Positions 18,693 through 26,601 of a DNA stretch of 64,000 nucleotides are shown in pieces. The stretch lies in assembly GCA_024398635.1 (NCBI GenBank), contig JAKSIV010000003.1, forward strand, positions 62,001-126,000. Reading direction: 5' to 3'. The stretch is from Bacteroidaceae bacterium (GTDB taxonomy: Bacteria; Bacteroidota; Bacteroidia; Bacteroidales; Bacteroidaceae). Each line of letters starts with the position of its first letter. The stretch's first letter is position 1. Made by a program: the position numbers and the translations under genes. Under the pieces are notes generated by a model. It ran no database searches and was not told where the DNA came from. It saw only the letters and a list, made by a program, of their open reading frames with translations.

Positions 18693-19207
18693 TGGAAACA
18701 GAGAGAATACTATTGCGCAAATGGCAGGAGAGTGATGCCGATGCGCTGTTCAAATATGCGTCAGATCCCGATGTGGGACCGCGTGCCGGTTGGCCGCCTC
18801 ACAAGAGTATTGAGGAGAGCCGGGAGATAATAAAGACGGTTTTCAACACTGACACGATGTGGGCGGTAGTTTTGAAAGAGACAGGTGAGGCCATAGGCTG
18901 TGCCGGTTATCTTCCGGCTGGGAATTCCAATCTGAATATTCCCAGTAATGAATGTGAAGTGGGTTATTGGATTGGTAAACCCTATTGGAGCATGGGCATC
19001 TGTACCGAGGCTCTCAAGTTGGTGATTGACTATTGCTTCAATGTGAAAGGTTTCAAAGCATTGTGGGGAGACTATTTCCCCGAGAATCCCGCATCAGGCC
19101 GCGTAATGGAAAAGTGCGGCTTTAGGGATACCGGTCGCGAGACCGTCTGCCCTAACCTTGAAGTGGGGTCAGACCGTCCGGTCCGCATCATGAAGCTGGA
19201 AAAATGA
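18692..19207 (+). CDS. GNAT acetyltransferase (RimJ/RimL type)
   Basis: A 171-residue GNAT protein beginning with METERILLRKWQESDADAL, typical of the RimJ/RimL group. The C-terminal half shows the GYWIGKPYWSMGICTEAL acetyl-CoA region and the ENPASGRVMEKCGF motif. Substrate unknown (protein N-termini or small molecules). Last gene of the AbrB-acyltransferase operon; its TGA lies within palindrome copy e. Confidence 0.9.
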   Translation: METERILLRKWQESDADALFKYASDPDVGPRAGWPPHKSIEESREIIKTVFNTDTMWAVVLKETGEAIGCAGYLPAGNSNLNIPSNECEVGYWIGKPYWSMGICTEALKLVIDYCFNVKGFKALWGDYFPENPASGRVMEKCGFRDTGRETVCPNLEVGSDRPVRIMKLEK

Positions 19208-19239
19208 CACATTGGGGTCAGACCCCTTTGTGTTATTTT
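19201..19239. repeat. stop-codon palindrome copy e
   Basis: Core GGGGTCAGACCCC with outer arms AAAATGACACA and TGTGTTATTTT (one G-T pair). It carries the stop codons of both convergent flanking genes and can terminate both. Confidence 0.83.
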
Positions 19240-19757
19240 AGTTTTCCGTTCAATATGCGGTTGCGGACGCAGTTGACCGCCGGCTTGAAAAACTCCGGTT
19301 CCATGGATTCAAGTGTCGCTTTGAACTCGGCCAGAAGCTCAGGGTAGAACTTGCACATGCGGTATGCCAGCTTCATGCTGATGGACTGGATGCCCGGCAG
19401 TTCGTCAACATCGGCCATATGTTCCAGACAGAAATCCAGGAAATCAGTGCGCAAATCATCCTTTTTCATCTCCAGCCGCTCAATGATATTGAGTGAAAGC
19501 CTACGGACCGATGACCAAGGCGTCTTCAGAGCCATCTCTATCAGCTCATTCAGCATAACCTGCAACTGGGAAAGCTCCTTATCAGTAGCCTTGGTCAACA
19601 CCCAGAAAGCATTCCGCACCACCCGCTCCTCATCACCAAGCATGAACTGCCGCGCAAAGCCCAGGAAATCACCCGAACGTTTTACCTCCCTATAAACGGC
19701 CTGTGCATCGACCTCATTCTTTACCGCCCTTATGATTGCTGTATTTATCTCCATCAT
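19233..19757 (-). CDS. HEAT-like helical repeat protein, hypothetical
   Basis: A 174-residue all-helical protein. The spacing of hydrophobic residues (RNAFWVLTKATD, VRRLSLNIIERL, SMKLAYRMCKFYPELLAEF) suggests three or four HEAT/ARM repeats, as seen in a Bacteroidales family without known function. No catalytic motif is seen. It lies 11 nt after the GNAT-zinc ribbon gene on the same strand and is probably co-transcribed with it. A distant link to AlkD-like DNA repair proteins is possible but unsupported. Confidence 0.65.
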   Translation of the reverse strand: MMEINTAIIRAVKNEVDAQAVYREVKRSGDFLGFARQFMLGDEERVVRNAFWVLTKATDKELSQLQVMLNELIEMALKTPWSSVRRLSLNIIERLEMKKDDLRTDFLDFCLEHMADVDELPGIQSISMKLAYRMCKFYPELLAEFKATLESMEPEFFKPAVNCVRNRILNGKLK

Positions 19758-19768
19758 TTGACTTCGTC

Positions 19769-20695
19769 TTACTCTGTCGCGACTCGGCCATCTTCAAGCA
19801 AGCTTGGATGGCTCTCACTGCTCCATCGTTTGAGCATCGGGAAAAAACCGTACATCATCTGCTTATACTCATCCTTGGTCATAGGCTTAGGCATGTTTTT
19901 GTTCACTTCATCAACAAACTGGGCACAGTGTTCTATCATCTGGTCCATTGTCATATCCTGAAGGAAATGCCCGTCCTTATAGCAGTATTGGCAATAGTCA
20001 AAATTAGTGCTACCGTCTGCGTTGGTTCCGCAATCCTCCACACGGGTAAGCGGCATACCGCAACTCTGGCAGAACTGCGGCAACTGTCCCTCACGGAAAG
20101 CCTTCTCCTTCTTAGGGAATGTTGCGTCATAAGCCTCAAACGCATCGGGATTTGCATCGGCCACAAAGTAGCCCTGCGGAGGGCAGTATGTTGCCTCAAT
20201 GCCACCAAGCCATCCTGGGATAAGTTCCTGCGCAAGGAAGTAAGGAACCTCAGCGTCCTTGGGCTCCGAATGATAATGGATGCCCAACTTGCTGGCCATC
20301 CCGAATCCCGCATGCTTGTAGAATTCAATGTTACCCTCCATGCAAATAAAGCCCACACCCATCTGGCGCGCCTTGTCCAAAGCATAGTTCAGCAACTTAA
20401 GTCCATATCCTTTACGTTTATAATCAGGATGTATGCTTATCGGCCCGAAAGTCCAGGAAGGCTTGCGCGAGCCATCGGCCAACAGCAGCTCCGCCTTAGA
20501 GAACATCACATGTCCGATAATCCGCCCGTCCTCCTCCATCACATAGTCCAGTTCCGGAATAAAGTCAAGATTGTTCCTATACTGGTTAAGCACATAATGC
20601 TCCACGCATCCCGGCTTATAAACATTCCAAAAAGCCTCACGGGTAAGCTCCTCCACCACCCGATAGTCCTCCGGACGCTCAAGTCTTATATTCAT
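19769..20695 (-). CDS. GNAT acetyltransferase fused to C-terminal zinc ribbon
   Basis: A 308-residue two-domain protein. Residues 1-~170 form a GNAT domain (GPISIHPDYKRKGYGLKLL as the acetyl-CoA loop; FYKHAGF near residue 125). Residues ~208-300 hold a zinc-ribbon domain: FCQSCGMPL followed by CQYCYKDGHF gives a Cys-x2-Cys pair of pairs, then a helical tail (YKQMMYGFFPMLKRW). The zinc ribbon is also found as a stand-alone protein in Bacteroidetes and Firmicutes. A minus-strand TATCTTTG (20720-20727) serves as -7 element, with TTG 20 nt upstream inside palindrome f. Substrate unknown. Confidence 0.85.
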   Translation of the reverse strand: MNIRLERPEDYRVVEELTREAFWNVYKPGCVEHYVLNQYRNNLDFIPELDYVMEEDGRIIGHVMFSKAELLLADGSRKPSWTFGPISIHPDYKRKGYGLKLLNYALDKARQMGVGFICMEGNIEFYKHAGFGMASKLGIHYHSEPKDAEVPYFLAQELIPGWLGGIEATYCPPQGYFVADANPDAFEAYDATFPKKEKAFREGQLPQFCQSCGMPLTRVEDCGTNADGSTNFDYCQYCYKDGHFLQDMTMDQMIEHCAQFVDEVNKNMPKPMTKDEYKQMMYGFFPMLKRWSSESHPSLLEDGRVATE

Positions 20696-20728
20696 GATTG
20701 TAAACCTTTATCAACATCACAAAGATAC

Positions 20729-20769
20729 AAAATAGTACAAAAGGGGACAATCCCCTTTTGTACTATTTT
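20729..20769. repeat. stop-codon palindrome copy f, 19-bp perfect stem
   Basis: Left arm 20729-20747 and right arm 20751-20769 are perfectly complementary (core GGGGACAATCCCC; outer AAAATAGTAC / GTACTATTTT). It contains the stop codon of the DUF3795 gene and overlaps the putative -33 element of the next gene, so it may couple termination and promoter function. Confidence 0.85.
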
Positions 20770-21101
20770 GCCTGTTTCAAGTTGGAAAGGGCCTCCTTGT
20801 TGTTGGCGGTAATCATGGCAAGCTTGGAGCAGTTTTCCATATCGCTGCAGTCACCGCAGGTCTCAAAACCCTTTGCCCGGGCACACTTACGTATGGGACA
20901 GAGTGAATCGCAGAACGGAGTCTTAGCCCCTTCAACACGACATCCGGTACAATTGATCATATCGGGAGTGATCTCAACCTTATTAAGCTCCGACCATTCC
21001 CGAGCCACTTTCCTGCGCAGCTCATCGTCATCATTAACTATTGCCAACCGGGCCTGACAAACCTCGCAATCCAATCCGCAAAAAGCAATAAACTGTTTCA
21101 T
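20763..21101 (-). CDS. DUF3795 cysteine-rich protein
   Basis: A 112-residue protein if translated from the second ATG (21101), two codons after another ATG; the FCGLDCEVC motif then begins at residue 6, as usual for DUF3795. Eleven or so cysteines in pairs (CEVC, CTGC, CDSLCPIRKC, CGDC) suggest two Zn or Fe-S sites. The family is widespread in anaerobes and uncharacterised. The stop lies inside palindrome f. Confidence 0.85.
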   Translation of the reverse strand: MKQFIAFCGLDCEVCQARLAIVNDDDELRRKVAREWSELNKVEITPDMINCTGCRVEGAKTPFCDSLCPIRKCARAKGFETCGDCSDMENCSKLAMITANNKEALSNLKQAK

Positions 21102-21153
21102 AAGCACATTTCTCTGTAAGCGAAGATAGTGCTTTTTGCGTCAACAACGTTGG

Positions 21154-21212
21154 AATGTTACGATAATGGTACGCAACATATTTCCGGGGCCGATGACACC
21201 GACCTACTTTTG
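21154..21212 (+). promoter_or_regulatory. DUF805 promoter and operator-like repeat
   Basis: TTTC (21181-21184) and TACTTTTG (21205-21212) are 20 nt apart, a good Bacteroidales promoter. Upstream lies ATGGTACGCAACAT (21166-21179), an imperfect version of the perfect 14-bp palindrome found at 59422-59435 before the second DUF805 copy. The whole upstream block is shared between the two loci. Confidence 0.6.
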
Positions 21213-21239
21213 CGTCAGAACCAATCAAACGCAAAAGTT

Positions 21240-22010
21240 ATGGAAACAAAAAAGATCACATTCGGTGAAGCCATCAATTCCGGCTTCAGAAACATTTTCA
21301 AGTTCACGGGTCGCGCATCAAGAACTGAATTCTGGTATTTTATACTGCTTTATACTTTAGTGTTCTATACGCTGGGAATAGTAGTATCCTTCCTTATCCC
21401 ATTTGTTATGCTGAAGGCAAAACACCCTATTACACCCCAAGCCTTTCTGATGATAGTAGGCTTTATTGCCTTTATACTGATAATACCATTGGTTAGCATA
21501 ACCGTACGCAGACTTCACGATTCAGAGCGTAAAGGAGCATGGTTGCTGGCATATCTGTTACCCATGATTATTGCCGTGGTTTCAATGATATACTCAATGT
21601 TTCACTTTAATGTAGAGACTAAGGAAACTGAAACTGTAACCTCTATCAACCCGGAAGAATACTATAACAGATATACTGATACAGACGGAGATACCATCAG
21701 GATATATCCCGACTATATGGAGCAGGTGCAAAGCGGAAAGAGATTTTTCTACTATAAGGCCAATGGTGATTCCATTGCAGTTGAACCAGGTGTATTCAGT
21801 CCAATAGCAAGGACAGCACAAACTCAACAAGTTGATCGCGAACAGAAACTAATGTACGGAACAGCCGGAATCATATCCTTCCTTGTGATCCTCTCCTTTG
21901 TAGGATTCATCATACTGATAATCTTCTGCGCCCTGCCAGGAACCGAAGGACCCAACAGATACGGCCCCGATCCCAACGTCATCACCCAACCCGCACAAGA
22001 AACCATTTGA
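21240..22010 (+). CDS. DUF805 membrane protein
   Basis: ATG at 21240 is chosen because family members begin just before FGEAI; a longer frame from 21129 would add promoter sequence. The 256-residue product has DUF805 features: FTGRASRTEFWYF near residue 25, RRLHDSERKGAW near residue 88 and a C-terminal ALPGTEGPNRYGPDP. Four membrane segments are visible, with an unusual ~75-residue polar insert (about 120-195) between the third and fourth. DUF805 proteins are small inner-membrane proteins of unknown role. A decayed paralogue is at 59496-60091. Confidence 0.87.
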   Translation: METKKITFGEAINSGFRNIFKFTGRASRTEFWYFILLYTLVFYTLGIVVSFLIPFVMLKAKHPITPQAFLMIVGFIAFILIIPLVSITVRRLHDSERKGAWLLAYLLPMIIAVVSMIYSMFHFNVETKETETVTSINPEEYYNRYTDTDGDTIRIYPDYMEQVQSGKRFFYYKANGDSIAVEPGVFSPIARTAQTQQVDREQKLMYGTAGIISFLVILSFVGFIILIIFCALPGTEGPNRYGPDPNVITQPAQETI

Positions 22011-22045
22011 TAATCTTTAAGTCTGCACATGCACCAAATTATCCA

Positions 22046-22180
22046 GTTGCAGGAGCAGGACATAAGGTTGGGGGAGCATCGTGGAGAGGCGTGAGCGGAG
22101 GGCCTTGGAGGATCCCGTTAAGAACGCCGCTTGTTCGAGGAACGTTCGGCCCCGTAGGGGACGATGAGTGACGCAAAACG
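22046..22180 (+). repeat. dispersed structured intergenic repeat, copy A
   Basis: A GC-rich block in the 210-nt gap after the DUF805 gene. It aligns over ~130 nt with the minus strand at about 52072-52206; shared stretches include TTGCAGGAGC, AGGGCCTTGGAG, ATCCCGTTAA and GGCCCCGTAGGGGAC. The last contains a CCCCGTAGGGG hairpin. No protein is evident. Nature unknown: structured RNA or small non-autonomous element. Confidence 0.65.
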
Positions 22181-22240
22181 AAACGACCCCTTTGCGTCCT
22201 GGGATTACAAGTGATGGAATTCAGTCACGCATTGGGGTCT
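22171..22240. repeat. stop-codon palindrome copy g, rearranged
   Basis: Half-sites GACCCCTTTGCGTC (about 22185-22198) and GTCACGCATTGGGGTC (22224-22239) are present but in the reverse order to the other copies and separated by ~25 nt. Looks like a broken or rearranged member of the family at the stop of the zinc-ribbon gene. Confidence 0.5.
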
Positions 22241-22496
22241 TAAAGATGGTCATATAGTCATGTTGCTTACAGCAGTATTTGCAGATTTCATACTCATGAC
22301 CTTCACCATCAGTAAAGAGGTAGCCGCTTATATGTTTGTTGCCGCACTTATCACATACAAAGGCATACGATATACGTTTACCTTTTGGTCCTTTAGCCAA
22401 ACTGGTCATTTTCTTCTGGAAAGGTGTATCCTCCATCTGAGGTTTAACTATCCTTTGGAAGGAACCAGGTTGATGTATTTGCTTGGAACGTTTCAT
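22221..22496 (-). CDS. small zinc-ribbon hypothetical protein
   Basis: A 91-residue protein with two Cys-x2-Cys pairs (CDKC near residue 48 and CKYC near residue 72), forming a probable zinc ribbon, preceded by a basic N-terminus. No specific family recognised. It sits at the left edge of the defence operon but on the opposite strand, so it is probably not part of it. The final residues overlap a palindrome half-site. Confidence 0.65.
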   Translation of the reverse strand: MKRSKQIHQPGSFQRIVKPQMEDTPFQKKMTSLAKGPKGKRISYAFVCDKCGNKHISGYLFTDGEGHEYEICKYCCKQHDYMTIFKTPMRD

Positions 22497-22582
22497 ATAT
22501 GACTCCTATACTAACTACCCATACAAACATAGCTATTTCTGTCAATAATTTGATATTATTTTAAAAAAACACGCGCGTACAT

Positions 22583-22611
22583 TTTAAGAGCCCCAAGTTT
22601 TACTACCTTTA
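22583..22611 (+). promoter_or_regulatory. possible defence operon promoter
   Basis: TTTA (22583-22586) and TACCTTTA (22604-22611) resemble the -33 and -7 elements, but the -7 differs from TAnnTTTG in the last base and the spacing is 17 nt. It is the only candidate in the 263-nt gap. Confidence 0.35.
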
Positions 22612-22614
22612 TAG

Positions 22615-22756
22615 CCAAGAACGACTCCTTTCGCAAAGTAGCAGTTGTTCTTTCGACAAAGACCACCAACGCCTGTTATAGGCAACTATTTACAGAACTC
22701 CCTCGTAGTGAAAAAGGGCTTGGTCGCCTGTCGGAACACTGCGTAGGGAGTTCTTG
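22615..22756 (+). ncRNA. structured leader of the defence operon
   Basis: Consecutive potential hairpins: AAGAACGACT (22617-22626) / AGTTGTTCTT (22643-22652) with inner CTTT/AAAG; an overlapping CTTT (22650-22653) / AAAG (22658-22661); GCCT (22671-22674) / AGGC (22680-22683); and AGAACTCCCT (22694-22703) / AGGGAGTTCT (22745-22754), extended inward by CG and AGTG pairs. The last stem ends 5 nt before the ATG at 22760. The first and second hairpins share bases and cannot coexist fully. A regulatory leader or independent small RNA is inferred from structure alone. Confidence 0.5.
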
Positions 22757-22759
22757 TTT

Positions 22760-25700
22760 ATGAGAATGGAGCTAATAAATAACGTCAATAAGACGCTTAA
22801 GGAGGACCTGATTGTAGAGATTAAGGAAGGCAGCAAACTTGCTATAGCTGCTTCCTGTTTCTCCATATACGCATTCAAGGAACTCAAGGAAGTTCTTAAA
22901 GACATCAAGGAACTCCGGTTCATCTTTACCTCACCTACTTTCACTACTGAGAAGACTCCTAAACAGCAGAGGGAGTTTTACATTCCACGCCTGAACCGTG
23001 AGCGTACGGTGTATGGTTCAGAGTTTGAGGTTAAGCTCCGGAACGAACTAACACAGAAAGCCATTGCCAAGGAGTGTGCTGAGTGGATCCGTGAGAAGGC
23101 CTGCTTTAAGTCAAACAGGACTAATGAGCAGATGATGGGATTCATCAATCTTGATGATAAGAGCTACGCTCCTATCAACGGGTTCACCACAGTTGAACTG
23201 GGCAGTGAGAAGGGCAATAATGCCTATACGATGATACAGAAGTCTGAAGCTCCTTTCTCGAAAGAATACATTGAGCTGTTTAACCAGATATGGAATGACG
23301 GCAGCCGCCTGCAGGTGGTGACTGATGAGGTAATTGACTCCATCAGTAACGCATATAAGGAGAATGCACCGGAGTTCCTGTACTTTGTAGCACTCTATAA
23401 CATCTTCAATGAGTTCCTTGAGGATATAAGTGAAGATGAGCTGCCTAAGGAGGCAACCGGATTCAAGAACTCTACCATCTGGAATAAACTATACAACTTC
23501 CAGAAAGATGCAGCACTGGCTATCATTAACAAGCTGGAGAAATACAACGGATGCATTCTGGCTGACAGCGTTGGCTTGGGTAAGACTTTCACTGCCCTAT
23601 CTGTAGTGAAATACTTTGAGAGCCGCAACCGCACCGTTCTTGTGCTCTGCCCCAAGAAACTGTTTGAGAACTGGAATACTTACCGCCAGAACTACGTTAA
23701 CAATCCACTTGCACAAGACCGTTTCAACTATGACATACTCTATCACACCGACCTTTCACGTGAGGCTGGACGTAGCAATGACCTTGATCTGGAACGTGTG
23801 AATTGGGGTAACTATGACCTTGTGGTGATTGATGAGAGCCACAACTTCAGGAACGGCGGTAAGGTATCTACCGATGAGAACGGTGAGAACCCGAGAGAGA
23901 ACCGTTATCTGAGGTTGATGAACAAGGTTATCAGGGCCGGAGTAAAGACGAAGGTACTGATGCTTTCTGCCACACCGGTAAATAACCGATTTGGCGACCT
24001 GAAGAATCAGTTGCAGCTGGCGTATGAAGGAAAGGCTGAGTCATTTGATAAGTTGCTGCCCACTGACAGAGGAATAGATGACATATTCCGCCAAGCGCAG
24101 ACTGCCTACAACATCTGGGCTGACTTACCCCCTGAAGAGCGTACTACGGAACGGCTCCTGAAGATGATGGACTTTGACTTCTTTAAACTGCTGGATGCAG
24201 TAACCATAGCCCGCAGCCGTAAGCATATTCAGCAGTATTACGATACTACGGATATAGGCACGTTCCCTGAGCGTTTGAAGCCTATATCACGAAGCCCGCA
24301 TCTGACAGATCTTGATACGGCCATCAATTATAATGAGATATTTGAGCAGCTGCAGATGCTACACCTGGCCATCTACACACCTTCAGCTTTCATTTTGCCA
24401 AGCCAGCTTTGGAAGTATAAGGATGAGGATTCTGTTACCGGCCACCGCCTTAGTATTGAGGAACGCGAGCAAGGTATCCAGCGACTAATGAACATACAGT
24501 TGCTGAAGCGCCTGGAATCTTCAGTGAACTCTTTCCGCCTGACGCTGACTCGCATCAAGGATTATATGCAAGAGACACTGGACGCAATATCACGTCTTGA
24601 GAACGGCGATACGCGTACATTGGTGGATGATTATGATGCCATTGATGCAGATGAGGATGAGCAGGATTTCACTATAGGTAAGAAGAAAAATAAGATCCTT
24701 CTGGAGGACATGGATTATATCTCATGGAGGGATGAGATACACGAAGACCTTGAGATAATCCGCCTGCTACTGGTAATGCTCCAAAGTATTACGCCTGAAC
24801 ATGACAGCAAGCTGCAGCAGCTTACCACTGACCTGAAGGATAAGTTTGCCCACCCCATCAACGGTGACAACAAGAAGATGTTAATATTTACTGCTTTCTC
24901 TGATACTGCAGTGTATCTGTACAACTGTCTGGCTGAACAGATTAAGGCCAAGCATGACCTTAATGTGGCTCTTGTTACCGGAGATGTAGAGGCCCGTAGC
25001 ACTCTGAAACTTAAGGAAAAGCTTGATTTTAACAAAGTATTGACGCTGTTCTCGCCAATATCAAAGGAACGTGCTGCACTCTACCCCAATATCCATGAGG
25101 AAATAGATGTACTGATTGCTACTGACTGTATCAGTGAAGGACAGAACTTGCAGGACTGCGACTATCTGATAAACTATGATATCCACTGGAATCCGGTGAG
25201 GATTATCCAGAGATTTGGCCGTATAGACCGTATAGGCTCCAAGAATGCTCAGATACAGCTGGTGAACTACTGGCCGGATATGACGCTTGACGAATACATA
25301 AACCTGAAAGGACGTGTTGAGTCTAGGATGAAGGTGACAGTATTGACGGCCACTGGTGATGACAACCTGCTTTCTCCGGAAGAGAAGGATGACCTGGAAT
25401 ACAGACGCCAACAGCTGGAGAGACTCAAGGAAGACGTAGTTGACCTTGAGGAAATGAATACCGGTGTGAGCATCATGGATCTGGGTCTGAATGAGTTTAG
25501 GATGGACTTACTGGAGTACATCAATACCAACCATGATGTTGAGCATACACCAAACGGACTTCATGCTGTCGTAAAGAGCAATGGGCAAGCCCCCAAGGGC
25601 ACAGTATTCGTACTGAAGAACCGTACTGCCGGAATAAACATTGACCATAAGAACCAGCTGCATCCGTTCTATATGGTGTATATAGCAGATGATGGTGAAG

Positions 25701-25993
25701 TGGTGGTTGACCATCTGCACCCCAAGGATATGCTGGATAAGATGCGTTTGCTCTGCAAGCCTATGACCAAACCTGATGTAACACTGTGCCGGGAGTTCAA
25801 CAAAGAGACCCGTGACGGCCTACGTATGGGTAAATACTCCGACCTGTTGGGCAAGGCCATCCACTCTATCATAGCAGTTAAGGATGAATCTGATATGGAT
25901 AGTTTCCTGAACGGATACAGTGGTGAGTTGTTTGAAGAGAAAATAACAGGTATAGATGACTTTGAACTGATTTGTTTCCTGGTAATCAAGTAG
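22760..25993 (+). CDS. SNF2-type helicase of the defence operon
   Basis: A 1077-residue superfamily 2 ATPase. Residues 1-~210 resemble a PLD-like N-terminal module but lack an evident HxK pair. Walker A is ADSVGLGKT (about 267-275), motif II is VIDESHNFRN (DESH, about 356), motif III is LSATPVNN (about 401), and motif VI is QRFGRIDRIGS (about 816), so the motor appears intact. Similar helicases accompany DISARM-like and type III R-M loci; here it leads a seven-gene operon with Mod and Res. ATGs at 22760 and 22766 are both possible; a TTG at 22754 lies in the leader hairpin. Translocation along foreign DNA is inferred. Confidence 0.88.
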   Translation: MRMELINNVNKTLKEDLIVEIKEGSKLAIAASCFSIYAFKELKEVLKDIKELRFIFTSPTFTTEKTPKQQREFYIPRLNRERTVYGSEFEVKLRNELTQKAIAKECAEWIREKACFKSNRTNEQMMGFINLDDKSYAPINGFTTVELGSEKGNNAYTMIQKSEAPFSKEYIELFNQIWNDGSRLQVVTDEVIDSISNAYKENAPEFLYFVALYNIFNEFLEDISEDELPKEATGFKNSTIWNKLYNFQKDAALAIINKLEKYNGCILADSVGLGKTFTALSVVKYFESRNRTVLVLCPKKLFENWNTYRQNYVNNPLAQDRFNYDILYHTDLSREAGRSNDLDLERVNWGNYDLVVIDESHNFRNGGKVSTDENGENPRENRYLRLMNKVIRAGVKTKVLMLSATPVNNRFGDLKNQLQLAYEGKAESFDKLLPTDRGIDDIFRQAQTAYNIWADLPPEERTTERLLKMMDFDFFKLLDAVTIARSRKHIQQYYDTTDIGTFPERLKPISRSPHLTDLDTAINYNEIFEQLQMLHLAIYTPSAFILPSQLWKYKDEDSVTGHRLSIEEREQGIQRLMNIQLLKRLESSVNSFRLTLTRIKDYMQETLDAISRLENGDTRTLVDDYDAIDADEDEQDFTIGKKKNKILLEDMDYISWRDEIHEDLEIIRLLLVMLQSITPEHDSKLQQLTTDLKDKFAHPINGDNKKMLIFTAFSDTAVYLYNCLAEQIKAKHDLNVALVTGDVEARSTLKLKEKLDFNKVLTLFSPISKERAALYPNIHEEIDVLIATDCISEGQNLQDCDYLINYDIHWNPVRIIQRFGRIDRIGSKNAQIQLVNYWPDMTLDEYINLKGRVESRMKVTVLTATGDDNLLSPEEKDDLEYRRQQLERLKEDVVDLEEMNTGVSIMDLGLNEFRMDLLEYINTNHDVEHTPNGLHAVVKSNGQAPKGTVFVLKNRTAGINIDHKNQLHPFYMVYIADDGEVVVDHLHPKDMLDKMRLLCKPMTKPDVTLCREFNKETRDGLRMGKYSDLLGKAIHSIIAVKDESDMDSFLNGYSGELFEEKITGIDDFELICFLVIK

Positions 25994-25998
25994 AGAAG

Positions 25999-26601
25999 AT
26001 GTTCCAACTGCCGCAAGCAACCGTAATCAACAAGCCGCTCTATAAGAAGGCTGTCTTTGAGAAATTCAATCTCAAAGCAGCTGAGCGTGACCGTTTTGAT
26101 GCCGACATTAGCAAGATGGCTCTGGTGGCACGTGTATCTACCGCAACAGTACCGGCACTGAAAGAAGGAGCGGAGATAAAAGGATTCTACATACTTCAGG
26201 TAATACTGAAGCATAGGGAGTATGATGCAAAGAACATTCTCATACTGAATAAACTTATCCCGCAGAAGATAGTATTTGCACTCCAGTATGAGAATGAGAC
26301 TCAACTCTGTGTATTCCATACACGACTCCAGCAATCAGACTGGCAACCCACAGAAACGGCCACTATCCCACTACAAGGCCTGACGCTGGACGATGTGTGG
26401 AATAACATAGTGGCCACTATTGGTAAACTGGATGCTACTGCTGAGGAGAGCATCGAGGAGCAGATTGTTAATCGGGAACAACGGGAAAAGATACTGCGAC
26501 AGATTGAGATACTGGAGAAACAGTGCAGGACTGAGAAACAGACACGGCGGAAGTATGAGTTATATAAAGAAATAGTGGAATTAAAAAAGAACTTAATTTG
26601 A
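25999..26601 (+). CDS. DUF4391 protein of the defence operon
   Basis: A 200-residue protein starting 5 nt after the helicase stop. The N-terminal INKPLYKKAVFEKF stretch is characteristic of DUF4391, a family usually found next to type III restriction-modification genes and helicases. The C-terminal ~45 residues (EEQIVNREQREKILRQIEIL and following) form a charged coiled coil, suggesting protein-protein contacts, possibly with the helicase or Mod. No catalytic motif is apparent. ATG 25999 is preferred to an upstream TTG at 25972 that would overlap the helicase gene. Confidence 0.85.
   Translation: MFQLPQATVINKPLYKKAVFEKFNLKAAERDRFDADISKMALVARVSTATVPALKEGAEIKGFYILQVILKHREYDAKNILILNKLIPQKIVFALQYENETQLCVFHTRLQQSDWQPTETATIPLQGLTLDDVWNNIVATIGKLDATAEESIEEQIVNREQREKILRQIEILEKQCRTEKQTRRKYELYKEIVELKKNLI

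Noticed and set aside
19736-20812. Long open frame (358 codons) on the plus strand
   Set aside because: It lies antisense to the GNAT-zinc ribbon gene, which has clear motifs; the plus-strand product shows no domain and crosses a palindrome and promoter.
21129-21239. N-terminal extension of the DUF805 protein
   Set aside because: The bases contain the promoter shared with the paralogous locus; the conserved protein begins at METKK.
22694-22754. CRISPR-like or IS terminal inverted repeats
   Set aside because: Only one inverted pair exists, with no repeated spacer pattern and no transposase; it fits a leader hairpin better.
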